Source: Actinomycetes bacterium (GTDB taxonomy: Bacteria; Actinomycetota; Acidimicrobiia; Acidimicrobiales; Acidimicrobilacustridaceae). Taken from it: 64,000 bases of DNA. The stretch spans positions 310,001 to 374,000 of the forward strand of contig JAKOVH010000013.1 in the NCBI GenBank assembly GCA_029782145.1, in the 5' to 3' direction. The notes below the pieces were generated by a model. It saw only the letters and a program-made list of their open reading frames with translations, had not been told where the DNA came from and made no database searches. Position 1 is the stretch's first letter; each line of letters starts with the position of its first letter. Positions 43,021 through 51,769 of the stretch are shown in pieces. The position numbers and the translations under genes are program-made.

Positions 43021-43857
43021 ATGGGAGCGACACTGGTCTCGGTCGCCGCGGCGAACGACTACGACCTGATCGTCGAGGGGCTGGCCGCCATGTTGGGCCG
43101 GTTCCCCGACCGGCTCGAGGTGCGCGACCGGATCCTGATCGGGGAGCCGCTGGCCGTGCCGGTCGACGTGGTGCTCTACGACACGTACGGGCGTCGTGGG
43201 ATCGCCGCCGACTCGCTGCGGGCGCTGCGGGCCGATCCCCGGGTCGGGCACATCGCGCTGTTCTCGCTCGACCTGCCCGACGAGGTGCGCGCCGAGGCCC
43301 TGGAGGCCGGCGTGACGGGGTTCATCTCCAAGGCGTTGCCGGCCGAGCAGGTCGCCGACGCCGTGGTGGCGCTGGCCGCCGACGGCTGGGTCGACGCGTG
43401 GCCCCTCGGCCACCAGGGCCGGGCCGCTCGAGAGGCTCACGAGGACCGGCGCGAGCAAGGTGACGGGTGCGCCCGGGAGGCGGAGGCCGGGGTCGACGGC
43501 GATGTGGATGTCGAGGTCGGCGTCCCCGACGGCACCCCCGTCGAGGTCGGCGTCCCCGTCGAGGTCGGCGTCGCTGTCGAGGTCGGGTGGCCGGGCCGGG
43601 AGGACGGGCTCACCTACCGGGAGAGCGAGGTGCTGGTGCTCGTGGCCGAAGGGCTGTCGAGCAGCGAGGTGGCGGCGGCGCTGTTCGTCGGCGTCGAGAC
43701 CGTGAAGTCGCACCTGCGGAGCGTCTACGCCAAGCTCGGCCTGCGGAACCGGGTCGACGCGGTGAGCTACGTGCACCGCCTGGGCGGATTCCGCCGTCGG
43801 CCGGAGGGCCCATCGGCTGCGCTCGCCCAGCCCGGTGAGCCGCCCGAGTCCGGCTGA
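43021..43857 (+). CDS. NarL/FixJ-type response regulator (REC-LuxR HTH)
   Basis: 278 residues. A receiver-like domain (VSVAAANDYDLIVEGLAAML, VDVVLYDTYG, IALFSLDLPDEVRAEALEAG, GFISKALP) keeps the putative phospho-Asp in LYD, but the N-terminal acidic pair is Asn-Asp, so phosphorylation is uncertain. A linker built from 18-bp repeats (EVGVPVEVGVAVEVG) leads to a LuxR HTH (LTYRESEVLVLVAEGLSSSE, VAAALFVGVETVKSHLRSVY, AKLGLRNRVDAV). It is divergent from the PP2C phosphatase, with no histidine kinase nearby. Its stop lies in the first unit of a 19-bp satellite. Confidence 0.85.
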   Translation: MGATLVSVAAANDYDLIVEGLAAMLGRFPDRLEVRDRILIGEPLAVPVDVVLYDTYGRRGIAADSLRALRADPRVGHIALFSLDLPDEVRAEALEAGVTGFISKALPAEQVADAVVALAADGWVDAWPLGHQGRAAREAHEDRREQGDGCAREAEAGVDGDVDVEVGVPDGTPVEVGVPVEVGVAVEVGWPGREDGLTYRESEVLVLVAEGLSSSEVAAALFVGVETVKSHLRSVYAKLGLRNRVDAVSYVHRLGGFRRRPEGPSAALAQPGEPPESG

Positions 43858-44078
43858 GCCCGCCGGGTCTGGCGGTGCGTGCAGGTCCGGCTGTGCATGC
43901 CGAGTCTGGCTGAGCTCGCCGAGTCCGGTCGCGCGTGCCGGGTCTGGCTGTGCGTGCCGGGTCTGGCTGATCCCGCCGAGTCGGGTTGCGCGTGCCGGGT
44001 CTGGCTGAGCCCCGGTCCTGTCAAGCGTGCCGGGGTCTGGCTGTGCGTGCCGGATCTGGCTGACCCCGCCGAGTCCGG
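43854..44078. repeat. 19-bp tandem satellite, about eleven units
   Basis: Units of the form CTGTGCGTGCCGGGTCTGG run head to tail with a strong 19-bp period and two-base-class alternation (GCGTGCC versus CCCGCC). One unit is disrupted near 44010-44030. The first unit contains the TGA stop of the response-regulator gene. No coding sense is apparent. Confidence 0.9.
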
Positions 44079-44628
44079 GGGAGCTTGCCGAGGGCGCGAG
44101 GCGTCGTGGAGGTACCCGGTCGTGGCCCGCTGGGCGGGACCGCAGGTTCGCGCGCTGCCTAGTGGTTCGCCGGCTAAGGGAGGAACAGTGCTGCCGGGCA
44201 CGTGGCCATCCCCACGGAGCCCGCCCAGCCCTTCGGACGTCGAGCGCCGCTGCGCCGCGGAGCCCCGTCGGCCGCCGGCGAGGCCCGGCGGTTCGATCCC
44301 CAGGGAGGGGCGGCCAGCCGCGAGCGCAGGATGGCTCGATCGCCATGGAGGGGCAGCGGCACGGGCACAGGTGGCCAGGTGGCCCGCTCGCCCCAAACGG
44401 CTTCAGCCGTCGCTCGATCTCGGACCGGCTCGGCCGCCGACACCGACCGCCCTGCCCCTGCCGGCCACCCCGGGGCGCTCGCGCGGACCGGAGCTCGCTT
44501 CGCGCGAAGCGTCGTGACGTCGGGGGAGTAGCTGGTGCCGACGGGCCCCTCGCCTGCACCAACCTGTCGGGACCATCGGCCCCCGGCCCTACCTTCGCCC
44601 GGACGTATCTCTTGCGACGCGACGGCCG
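44079..44628. other. gene-poor stretch after the satellite
   Basis: About 550 bases with no convincing gene. Several short open frames exist on both strands, but they have no ribosome-binding site, family similarity or clear codon bias. GGTTCGATCCCC near 44290 resembles a tRNA T-loop, but no acceptor or anticodon stem pairs with it. Confidence 0.5.
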
Positions 44629-44634
44629 TAGGTT
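44629..44634 (+). promoter_or_regulatory. -10 box TAGGTT of a probable leaderless transcript
   Basis: TAGGTT ends seven bases before the ATG at 44642. Confidence 0.55.
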
Positions 44635-44641
44635 CGCACCC

Positions 44642-44989
44642 ATGGGCGTTCAGCTGCGGCACGTGTTCACCTGGGGTGGGATCGCACGACTGAGCGACGG
44701 CCACACCGTCACGACGTCGTTGGCGGTGCTCGACATCTACCGGAACCGGTCGCGCTCCGGGGCGTCGGAGCTGGTGTGGCTGGGCACGGTGCTGCCCGAC
44801 GAGCACCGCTCCGCCGACCTCGACCTGGGGGTGGGCAGCGAGCTGTCGATCTCCATCGGGTCGCTCGACGTGACCGGGATCGCTGTCGTCGTCGACGACG
44901 ACGGCGGCTTCGCAGGGGAGGGTCCGCCACCTCTGCCGGCGTTCGGGTCGAGCGTGGCGCTCTGCCATCACTCCGCCGCCGGTCACTGA
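44642..44989 (+). CDS. hypothetical protein, 115 residues
   Basis: A globular-looking protein (MGVQLRHVFTWGGIARLSDG, TVTTSLAVLDIYRNRSRSGA, SELSISIGSLDVTGIAVVVD) with no membrane segment and no domain I recognise. The leaderless -10 box fixes the start. The frame is open far upstream, but that part lacks coding character. It stands alone between two repeat regions. Confidence 0.6.
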   Translation: MGVQLRHVFTWGGIARLSDGHTVTTSLAVLDIYRNRSRSGASELVWLGTVLPDEHRSADLDLGVGSELSISIGSLDVTGIAVVVDDDGGFAGEGPPPLPAFGSSVALCHHSAAGH

Positions 44990-45404
44990 CGGTCCCGCCG
45001 CCTCGGACAACGCGCCGGAGCCCACGGCCCCTGAGAGCCGGACCGCCAGACAGCCCGAGAGAGCCGAAGAGCCGGAGAGCCCGAGGAGAGCGGCACAGCG
45101 CGACAGCCGGAAAGTGGGACCGCGGAACGGCCGGGCAGTCCGAGAGCTGGAGGGCCGGACAGGCGGACAGCGGGAGGCCCGGACAGCGGGGCAGCCGGGC
45201 AGCAGGAGGCCCGGAGTGCCGGACTGCGCGAGGGCCGGGATCCGCGGAGCCGGAGGACAGGACCCTGGAAGGGCCGGTCAGCCGGACAGCCGGAGGGCTG
45301 AACAGCCGGACCGCGGGAGGGCCGGGGAGGGCCTGCTTGCTCGACGTTCACCTTGCGGCCGCCCTAGACCACGGAGAGCGGCGACCCTTTCGTAGGCAGT
45401 GCGG
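44990..45404. repeat. degenerate purine-rich repeats
   Basis: From about 45030 to 45340 short motifs such as GCCGGACAGC, GGAGGGCCGGAC and GAGAGCCGGA recur with no exact period. The plus strand is rich in G and A, the complement in C and T. No gene is supported. It separates the hypothetical gene from the 3' end of the HNH nuclease gene. Confidence 0.7.
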
Positions 45405-47129
45405 TCAGCCGGTGTCGAACAGGTCGCCCTGGTGGCTCTGCTCCCTGTCGCAGCGGGCCCGACGATCCGCGGGCCGGTGCCAGTCGTCGCGGTGCCATCC
45501 GTCTTCGTGCGCCAGGTGCACCACGTCGGGGTCCCAGCGACTCGGGCCGGGTGGGTGGCTGCTCTCGGGCGGGATCAGCCGCCGCTTGCCATTGGGTTGT
45601 CGAGGCCCGAAGGCGTAGCCGTGGTGCGTCTTGAGGTCGTGGTGGTGGCCACACACCCCGGCCAGATCGGAGATGCGGGTGACCCTGGTGTCGGCCCAGT
45701 CGGCCACGTGGTCGATCTCCAACCTGGCCGTGGACGTGCAGCCCTCGATCACGCAGCTGCCGCCGGTCTGCCACTCCAACACGGTGCGCTGCAGCACGGT
45801 GGCGCGCCGGCCGAGGTGCACCACCCGTTCGATCTCGGTGCCTCGGGTCGACAGGGCGGCCACGAACGCCCCGCCCGCGACCATCTCGCGCACCGACGCG
45901 ACCGGCACCGGGCCCTGCCCGGCGATCTCACACAGCTCGCCGGGCGCCAGCTCGCCGCGCTCGAGGGCGGCGGCGTCGACCCGCACGATCACCTTGGCGA
46001 AGTCCCACGTGTCAGCACCGGGATCGGCACCCGCGCCGGCGTCGGCATCGGCATCGGTCGCAGCTGCCTCGGGCCGGCCCGTCGCACAGCCACGACCGGC
46101 CCCGGCGTCGCCATCCGCCTCGCCGGCACGCCCGGTGTCGCTGCCCTGACCGGCTCCGCCCGGACCACCGGCACGAGCGCGACCACTGGCCTCGGCGTCG
46201 CCATCCGCCTCACGGGCACGCCCGGTCTCGCTGCCCTGACCGGCGCCGCCGCGACCACCGGCTCCGCCCCGACGGCCGACCCCGGCGCTACCACCGACCC
46301 CGCCGCGACGACCGGCCCCGCGGCCGCCGCTCCCAGCCGCGTCACCCTCCCCGGGCGCCCCAGCGGCGCCTGACCGGCGGCGGGTGGCGCCGTCGAGCAG
46401 AGCCATCAGCGCGTCGGCCAGGTAGGCCTCCGCCGGCTCGTGCACCCCGGCGCGCCGGGCCTCCGTGAAGATCCTGCGCCGCCGATCCTCCAGCGCGGCC
46501 ATCAATCGGGCGTGCTCGGCCGCCGGCAGGTTCCAACGGCCCCACCCGGACCCGTCGGGGTTCGACCCGGCCCGCAGCGAGCGGTTGCGGCGGATGCGCT
46601 CCGCCTTCTGCGCGTCGGTCTCGGTGGACGCCGCGTTGATGATGCGTGACGACTCCTCGGCCAGCTCGCGCACCGACGTGGTGCCCTCGACCGCCTTGTC
46701 GATCAGCTCGCCGGCGGCCTCGGGATCAGCCAGCTCGGCCTGACCGGTGGCGAGCGCCTCCTGGGTGGAGAGCTCGCCGCTCAGCATCGCCTCGGTGGTC
46801 TGGGGCGCTTCGGGCATGACCTCCGCGGTCTTGAGCAGCGCCACCGCTTGGGTGACGGTCATGCCCGTCTGCATGGCCAGCCAGTGCGCCGCCGAACGGT
46901 GGCCGCCGCTGCGCCACAGCCGCTCGGCACCGGCCACCCGGTGCGCCGCCATGGCGACCCCGGCGGAGGCCAGGTGCTCGATCTTGGAGAACAGCCCCAC
47001 CAGCTCGGCGCACTCGCGAGGGGTGGTGAGGTCGGGGTCGAAGTCGCGCAGCAACGCCTCGACGGCGTCGGCCGCCGCCACCGCCGGCCGGACCCTCGCC
47101 GGCACCTTCGACCCCTCCTGCGAAGCCAT
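45405..47129 (-). CDS. DUF222 (13E12 family) protein with HNH endonuclease domain
   Basis: 574 residues. The N-terminal DUF222 region (ECAELVGLFSKIEHLASAGV, HRSAAHWLAMQTGMTVTQAV, ALATGQAELADPEAAGELID) is joined to a C-terminal HNH nuclease (CVIEGCTSTARLEIDHVADW, ISDLAGVCGHHHDLKTHHGY). Between them, residues about 255-365 are a Gly/Ala/Arg/Asp-rich expansion made of internal repeats (GAGQGSETGRAREADGDA-type units). The family is multi-copy in many actinobacterial genomes and is thought to be mobile or selfish, but its activity is poorly studied. A leaderless -10 box (TAGCGT) supports the ATG at 47129. Confidence 0.9.
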   Translation of the reverse strand: MASQEGSKVPARVRPAVAAADAVEALLRDFDPDLTTPRECAELVGLFSKIEHLASAGVAMAAHRVAGAERLWRSGGHRSAAHWLAMQTGMTVTQAVALLKTAEVMPEAPQTTEAMLSGELSTQEALATGQAELADPEAAGELIDKAVEGTTSVRELAEESSRIINAASTETDAQKAERIRRNRSLRAGSNPDGSGWGRWNLPAAEHARLMAALEDRRRRIFTEARRAGVHEPAEAYLADALMALLDGATRRRSGAAGAPGEGDAAGSGGRGAGRRGGVGGSAGVGRRGGAGGRGGAGQGSETGRAREADGDAEASGRARAGGPGGAGQGSDTGRAGEADGDAGAGRGCATGRPEAAATDADADAGAGADPGADTWDFAKVIVRVDAAALERGELAPGELCEIAGQGPVPVASVREMVAGGAFVAALSTRGTEIERVVHLGRRATVLQRTVLEWQTGGSCVIEGCTSTARLEIDHVADWADTRVTRISDLAGVCGHHHDLKTHHGYAFGPRQPNGKRRLIPPESSHPPGPSRWDPDVVHLAHEDGWHRDDWHRPADRRARCDREQSHQGDLFDTG

Positions 47130-47136
47130 GTCCGAG

Positions 47137-47142
47137 ACGCTA
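47137..47142 (-). promoter_or_regulatory. -10 box TAGCGT of the DUF222-HNH gene
   Basis: On the minus strand TAGCGT ends seven bases before the ATG at 47129. Confidence 0.5.
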
Positions 47143-47286
47143 CTCAGGGGGTGTGACAGCCGGTCCTGAGGGTCCCCGGTCCGGCGGTGCTCACCATCGG
47201 CGGGACATCACATCGCCTGCGCTCGCCCGGCCCGCCCGGCTCGGCTCGCCCGCCCCGCCGGCCCGCCGGCCCGCCTGGTGCGGAGC

Positions 47287-47619
47287 TCAGGTGGTCTCGA
47301 TGGTGAGCTCGCCGCTGAGCTGGGTGATCTCGAGCAGGCGGCCGACGACGGGGCTGGGGTTGCGCACGACCAGCGCCGCGTCCCGCTCCCGGCAGCTGCG
47401 GGCGGCGCCGATCAGCACCCGCAGGCCCGAGGAGTCCATGAACGACACGCCCGACAGGTCGATCACCAGCCGGTCGGCGTCGGCCGCGCCGAAGAAGGCG
47501 GCGAGCAGCTCGCCCTCGAGCTGCGAGGCGGTCGAGGGGTCGACGTCGCCGTGCACCGAAGTGGTGACGGTGCCGTCGTCGCGGGTGGTCGAGACGTTGA
47601 AGCTGGCGCCCTGGGACAT
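47287..47619 (-). CDS. STAS-domain anti-sigma-factor antagonist
   Basis: 110 residues, a single STAS domain: FNVSTTRDDGTVTTSVHGDV, DPSTASQLEGELLAAFFGAA, LVIDLSGVSFMDSSGLRVLI. The canonical MDSSGL loop holds the phosphorylatable Ser of RsbV/SpoIIAA proteins, unlike the altered loop of the MEDS-STAS protein. No ATPase is adjacent, so its kinase is probably one of the RsbW-like proteins elsewhere. A TAAGGT box six bases upstream of the ATG suggests a leaderless mRNA. Confidence 0.9.
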   Translation of the reverse strand: MSQGASFNVSTTRDDGTVTTSVHGDVDPSTASQLEGELLAAFFGAADADRLVIDLSGVSFMDSSGLRVLIGAARSCRERDAALVVRNPSPVVGRLLEITQLSGELTIETT

Positions 47620-47625
47620 GCCCCG

Positions 47626-47631
47626 ACCTTA
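47626..47631 (-). promoter_or_regulatory. -10 box TAAGGT of the STAS gene
   Basis: On the minus strand TAAGGT ends six bases before the ATG at 47619. Confidence 0.5.
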
Positions 47632-47640
47632 GGGGCCACC

Positions 47641-47790
47641 CGATCGGCCCGTCGCCCCGAGCGAGCCACCCACCGCCGACCCGGCCTGTCCGTCGCCCCG
47701 AGCGACCCAGCGGCCGCCAACCCCGACCGCCCAGCCGACCCAGCGGCCGCCAACCCGGACCGCCCGGCCGGCCCACCAGCCGCCGCCGCC
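47641..47790. repeat. C-rich direct repeats, period about 33
   Basis: Motifs GTCGCCCCGAGCGA and GACCCAGCGGCCGCCAACCC each occur twice, and further variants (GACCGCCC) follow. Unit borders are approximate. Together with the hairpin at 47824 it fills the gap between the STAS gene and the LPXTG-protein gene. Confidence 0.7.
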
Positions 47791-47823
47791 ACGCACCACC
47801 CGCCCGCCACCCGGGCCGGACGC

Positions 47824-47860
47824 GACGAAGGTGCCGAAGCTCGGCTCCGGCACCTTCGTC
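47824..47860. terminator. hairpin downstream of the LPXTG-protein gene
   Basis: GACGAAGGTGCCG and CGGCACCTTCGTC are perfect 13-bp arms around an 11-nt loop, 96 bases after the stop of the minus-strand gene at 47957. It is a good candidate intrinsic-type terminator without a U-run. Confidence 0.55.
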
Positions 47861-47956
47861 AACAGCGATGGCCTGCACCGCCGAGGCGGCGGGATGACGG
47901 TGGGTGCGGGGCGATCAGCCGGAGGGACCGGCCGGCCGCTCAGGTGACCCGGTGGC

Positions 47957-48472
47957 TCAGGCGGACGCCTTGGCCTGGTGCTTGCGGACGCTCAGCACCA
48001 CGAGGGCGCCGAGGCCGGCGAGGCCCGCACCGATCTCGGCCAGCGGGAGGCTGGTGCCCGAGCCGGTGTAGGGCAGGCTGCCGGCGACCGCCACCGGCTC
48101 TGCGGCGGTGACGGTGAAGTCGGCAACGGCGCTGTTGGTGCCGTCGGTTGCGGTCACCGAGTAGTTGCCCGGATCGGTCGGGGCGGCGATGCCGGCCGAG
48201 ATCGTGCCGTCGGGCCGGGCGATGGTCTCACCGAGCACCTGGCCCCCGGGGCCGAGGATGATCACCCGGGCGCCAGGGATGAAGCCGCCGCCGTTGATGA
48301 TCACCGTGCCGCCGGGGCCGACGTTGATGTTGACGATCGTGATGACCGCGCTGCAGTTGCTGTAGCAGTTCGGGTTGACCACGATCTGCTGGGCTCCGGC
48401 CGTGGAGATGAGGCCCAAGGTGATCAGGGCCGCCGTCGCCACGCCGAGTGTGAGCCGAACCAGTCGCTTCAT
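47957..48472 (-). CDS. secreted surface protein with LPXTG sortase signal
   Basis: 171 residues from ATG 48472. It has a signal peptide (MKRLVRLTLGVATAALITLG, then STAGAQ), a short beta-rich Ig-like region (GGTVIINGGGFIPGARVIIL, PTDPGNYSVTATDGTNSAVA) and a C-terminal wall-anchor signal. The anchor comprises LPYTG, the helix LAEIGAGLAGLGALVVLSV and the basic end RKHQAKASA. It should be linked to the cell wall by a sortase, but none is encoded in the window. The function of the exposed part is unknown. Confidence 0.8.
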   Translation of the reverse strand: MKRLVRLTLGVATAALITLGLISTAGAQQIVVNPNCYSNCSAVITIVNINVGPGGTVIINGGGFIPGARVIILGPGGQVLGETIARPDGTISAGIAAPTDPGNYSVTATDGTNSAVADFTVTAAEPVAVAGSLPYTGSGTSLPLAEIGAGLAGLGALVVLSVRKHQAKASA

Positions 48473-48686
48473 TCGGTACCCCCGCCTTTCAGGTAGCACG
48501 GAGCGCAGGCCACGCCCGTGAGATCAGTATGGCAGCGAGGCGCCGCCGGGTCTAGCAATCTGAAACCTCGGGCGGATCGCGACCGCCGCGCCACGCTCGC
48601 CACCGGCCCGTAGCCGGGGCCGATCCGGCGACCATCGACGGTCCGCCGTGCGGTCATGAGCCGCTCACCACCCGCTCACCACGCGC

Positions 48687-51011
48687 TCACGACCCGCTCG
48701 CCGGCGCCGCGTCGAGCTGCTGCACCCGGCTGTTCGGCCCGTCGAAGAGCACCTGGCGGTTCGACGGGTCGACGGCCGGCGCCACCGAGACGGTGAGCTG
48801 GTCGGGGTTCACCAAGGGCTGGGGCAGCACGTCGAGTCTGTACCCACCGCCCGCCTCGATCGTGCCCGACAGGTCGAACTGGATGGTGACGGCCTCGCCC
48901 CGGGCGATGTCGACGCGCAGTGAGTAGGCCCGCACGCCGAGCTCCCGGCGGCTCGCGGCGCTGCTGGCCTGGCCGTCGACCGTCACCCCGTCCATGAGCA
49001 GCGGGGTGAACAGGGTGAGGTCGGTGCGGTTGGTGGCCTCGGGCAGCCCGAAGCTGTTGCCGAGCAGGTAGGGCGGCATGGGGAAGATGGGGGCGTCGTT
49101 GCGCAGCACCACGGTGACGTGCGAGCGCACCGCGCCGGTGGCGTCGTCGTACACGGCGTCGACGGCGACGCTGCGCTGCAGCCAGTTGTCGATCTTGTTC
49201 TGGGCGGCGTTGGAGGAGCGCACCGACACCAGGTCGGCACCGGGCCGGGGCGCCCACCGGCCGCTGAGGCCCACGTCGTCGAAGAAGGCGAGGGTCTCGG
49301 GGTCGTCGAGGGTGGCGATGCGCAGGTGCCCGTCGGCCACGGTGGGGCCGAGCACGTCGGTGAGGGTGCGGATGCCGGGCAGCGGGCGGGAGGTGAGGGC
49401 GTCGAACACGGCCCGGGCGGCGTCGCCGAGCACCTCCTTGCGCTGGGCGTTGGCCTTGCCGTACTGGATGTACTGGTCGACGAGGAGGTACTGCTCGGCG
49501 TTGTCGCTGGTGAGCGGTGCGGGCACGCCGGGCACCGCCACCGGGCCGGTGATCTTCAACAGGGCGGCCATGGCGGCCGGGTCGGCGTAGATCACCCCGT
49601 CGATCGGTTCCCCGTCGGGGGAGCGGGCGAACACCGCGGCCCCCACCTGGGCGTCGGTCACCCAGTCCGGGCTGGCCGACATGTTGCCCGGGTAGTACGG
49701 CACGTCGTAGCCGGCGTAGCCCGCCCAGTCGGCGGGCAGGGTGAGCCCGTCGGTGGAGGGGTTGCGCAGCTCGACCATGTTCGCCCCGTTGCGCTCGAAG
49801 GTGAGCGTGCCGTTGTCGGCCACCACCGTGGCCCACGCGCCGACGAAGCCGCCGGCATTGCGGGTCTCGCCGGGGGTGGCGAAGGCGACGAGGTAGCGCT
49901 TGGGCCCGTCGCCGCCGAGCAGGGTGGGGGCCAGGTCGAGGCCCCGGCTGGCGATGGACGCCTGGTCGGCGGCATCGACGAGCTTAGTGTCGAGGGTGTC
50001 GAGCTCGTCGGCGAGCGGCGCCAGCAGCCAGGGGGAGCGCACGTCGGCCACCGTGGCCCGGGCGTGGTCGAGGGCGGCGGAGGATGCGGCCACCGGGTGC
50101 TGCATCGAGCGCACCCGCACCAGGTCGACGGTCCCGTTGGAGGCGGTGAGCTGGCGCCAGTCGGCCGACGAGGCGGCCTGGGAGGCGGTGAAGGCGAGGT
50201 CCTCGCCGGCGGCACTCACGTCGCGCACGGCGGTGAGCTGCTGGGCGACGACGGGCACGGCCCGACCGAGCAGCCCGAGGGGGCTGTTGAGCTGGTCGGT
50301 CGCCCGCTCGAAGTCGTACTGGGCCTTGGAGAAGGTGTCGGCGGCCAGGGCGGTGTCGGCGGACCGGAGCTGGTCGAGGCCGGCCTCGGCCTTGTCGGAG
50401 GCGGACTGCAGGTGGGGCTTGGCCTCCATCGCCGCGGCCCCGGCGGTGGCGGCGCCGACGAGCACGAAGGCGGCGACGCCGATGAGCACCCACTTGGCCC
50501 GCCGCCGCTCGCGGGTGCGGGCCACCCGCCACGCCGACACCACCACGGGCACCACGGCGGCGAGGCCCACCAGCGTGGGCAGGCCGGTGAAGCCGTAGGA
50601 GGGACCGCGCAGCAGCGCCTGGGTGGCGACCACGCCCACCAGCGCGCCGAGCAGCCGCTCTCGTTGTGTGGTGAAGGCGGTGACGACCGCGCCGACCAGC
50701 GACGCCACGCCGAACACCAGCCCGGCCCCGCCGCCGCCCACGCCGACCACCCCGGCCACGCCGGCCAACCAGATGGTGGGGAAGCGGCGCGAGCGGGAGG
50801 CGGCCAGCACCACCGCCACGGCGAAGGCGCCCGACCACACGGCGTCGAGCCAGCCCACACCCACCGGGTGGGCGCCCGAAAAGGCGGCCAGCACCGCGCT
50901 CACGGCGCACAGCACCGCCAACGCCGGGGAGACGGGCAGCCCGTGCTCGCGCCGGTAGCGCCCCGTGGAGCGTCGCCCCGGGGCCGGTGGCTTGGTGGTG
51001 GTCGCCGTCAC
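48687..51011 (-). CDS. DUF4012-domain membrane protein
   Basis: 774 residues from GTG 51011. Several N-terminal membrane helices (SPALAVLCAVSAVLAAFSGA, LLGALVGVVATQALL, WVLIGVAAFVLVGAATAGAA) precede a large, probably extracellular DUF4012 region (PKRYLVAFATPGETRNAGGF, VPYYPGNMSASPDWVTDAQV, GVIYADPAAMAALLKITGPV). The family is common beside exopolysaccharide loci in actinobacteria, and an exopolysaccharide island begins a few kilobases further on. Mechanism unknown. Confidence 0.85.
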   Translation of the reverse strand: MTATTTKPPAPGRRSTGRYRREHGLPVSPALAVLCAVSAVLAAFSGAHPVGVGWLDAVWSGAFAVAVVLAASRSRRFPTIWLAGVAGVVGVGGGGAGLVFGVASLVGAVVTAFTTQRERLLGALVGVVATQALLRGPSYGFTGLPTLVGLAAVVPVVVSAWRVARTRERRRAKWVLIGVAAFVLVGAATAGAAAMEAKPHLQSASDKAEAGLDQLRSADTALAADTFSKAQYDFERATDQLNSPLGLLGRAVPVVAQQLTAVRDVSAAGEDLAFTASQAASSADWRQLTASNGTVDLVRVRSMQHPVAASSAALDHARATVADVRSPWLLAPLADELDTLDTKLVDAADQASIASRGLDLAPTLLGGDGPKRYLVAFATPGETRNAGGFVGAWATVVADNGTLTFERNGANMVELRNPSTDGLTLPADWAGYAGYDVPYYPGNMSASPDWVTDAQVGAAVFARSPDGEPIDGVIYADPAAMAALLKITGPVAVPGVPAPLTSDNAEQYLLVDQYIQYGKANAQRKEVLGDAARAVFDALTSRPLPGIRTLTDVLGPTVADGHLRIATLDDPETLAFFDDVGLSGRWAPRPGADLVSVRSSNAAQNKIDNWLQRSVAVDAVYDDATGAVRSHVTVVLRNDAPIFPMPPYLLGNSFGLPEATNRTDLTLFTPLLMDGVTVDGQASSAASRRELGVRAYSLRVDIARGEAVTIQFDLSGTIEAGGGYRLDVLPQPLVNPDQLTVSVAPAVDPSNRQVLFDGPNSRVQQLDAAPASGS

Positions 51012-51035
51012 CCGCCGCCGCCTGCGCCGTTCGCC

Positions 51036-51644
51036 TCAGCCGGCGGGCGTCGAGGGGGCCCCATCGCTCGTGCCGGGGCGGTCGGTGGGCGACCCGGGGG
51101 TCGGGGGAGCGGGCGGCTCCACCGGCAGGGCGTGGTCGGCGGGGCCGTGCTCGAGGGCGTGGTTGATGTCGGTGGCGACCTCGGGCGGGAGGTTCGACCA
51201 GATGAGCTTGCCGTCGAAGCGGTTGAGCTCGTGGATCACCGCCTCGTTGTCCTCGAAGTTGGTGAGCAGGCACAGCGCGGCGTGGCCCGGCTCGAGCAGG
51301 CCCTCCATCTGCTTGATGAAGTCGTCGGAGATGCCCCGGTCGATGATCTTGGCCAGCAGGGCGCCGGCCCCGCCGGTGACGGCACCGGTGACCAGGCCGC
51401 CGACCGGGCCCATGAGCAGGGTGCCGAACAGCAGGCCCCAGAAGGCGCCGCCGAAGCCGCCCTCGGCGGGGGTGAGGTCGGTGGTCTCGAGCTTGTGGAC
51501 GTGCTTGCCGTCGTCGGAGCGGGTGATGATCACGGCGTCGTCGATGCCGAGCTTGTCGTCCTTCGCCAGCCGACCGGCCGCCATGAGCATCTCTTGGGCC
51601 TTCATCGGGTCGTCGACGGCGATGACCACCAGTTCCTGCGACAT
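51036..51644 (-). CDS. DUF1269-family protein
   Basis: 202 residues. MSQELVVIAVDDPMKAQEML, a central glycine-rich hydrophobic segment (GGAFWGLLFGTLLMGPVGGL, VTGAVTGGAGALLAKIIDRG), and ALCLLTNFEDNEAVIHELNR match DUF1269/general-stress-like membrane-associated proteins. The C-terminus is a Pro-rich tail. It has AAAGG upstream. Located immediately upstream of DUF4012 on the same strand (25-base gap), it may share its transcript. Confidence 0.82.
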   Translation of the reverse strand: MSQELVVIAVDDPMKAQEMLMAAGRLAKDDKLGIDDAVIITRSDDGKHVHKLETTDLTPAEGGFGGAFWGLLFGTLLMGPVGGLVTGAVTGGAGALLAKIIDRGISDDFIKQMEGLLEPGHAALCLLTNFEDNEAVIHELNRFDGKLIWSNLPPEVATDINHALEHGPADHALPVEPPAPPTPGSPTDRPGTSDGAPSTPAG

Positions 51645-51769
51645 CAGCGAGCCTTTCGAAAGGGCCGGCGGGCGCTCCGTGACGACGCCTCGATGGGCGT
51701 CACCTTAGGGCGGCGAACGCTTGGCCGGGTCTCATCACTGCGTTATCCGGGCTCGCCCCTCGAGCGCCG

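Noticed and set aside
44285..44305. T-loop-like GGTTCGATCCCC, possible tRNA
   Set aside because: The flanks do not pair into T, anticodon or acceptor stems.
44202..44531. Possible 109-residue protein in the stretch after the satellite
   Set aside because: Pro/Arg/Ala-rich with no family, no ribosome-binding site and competing frames on both strands.
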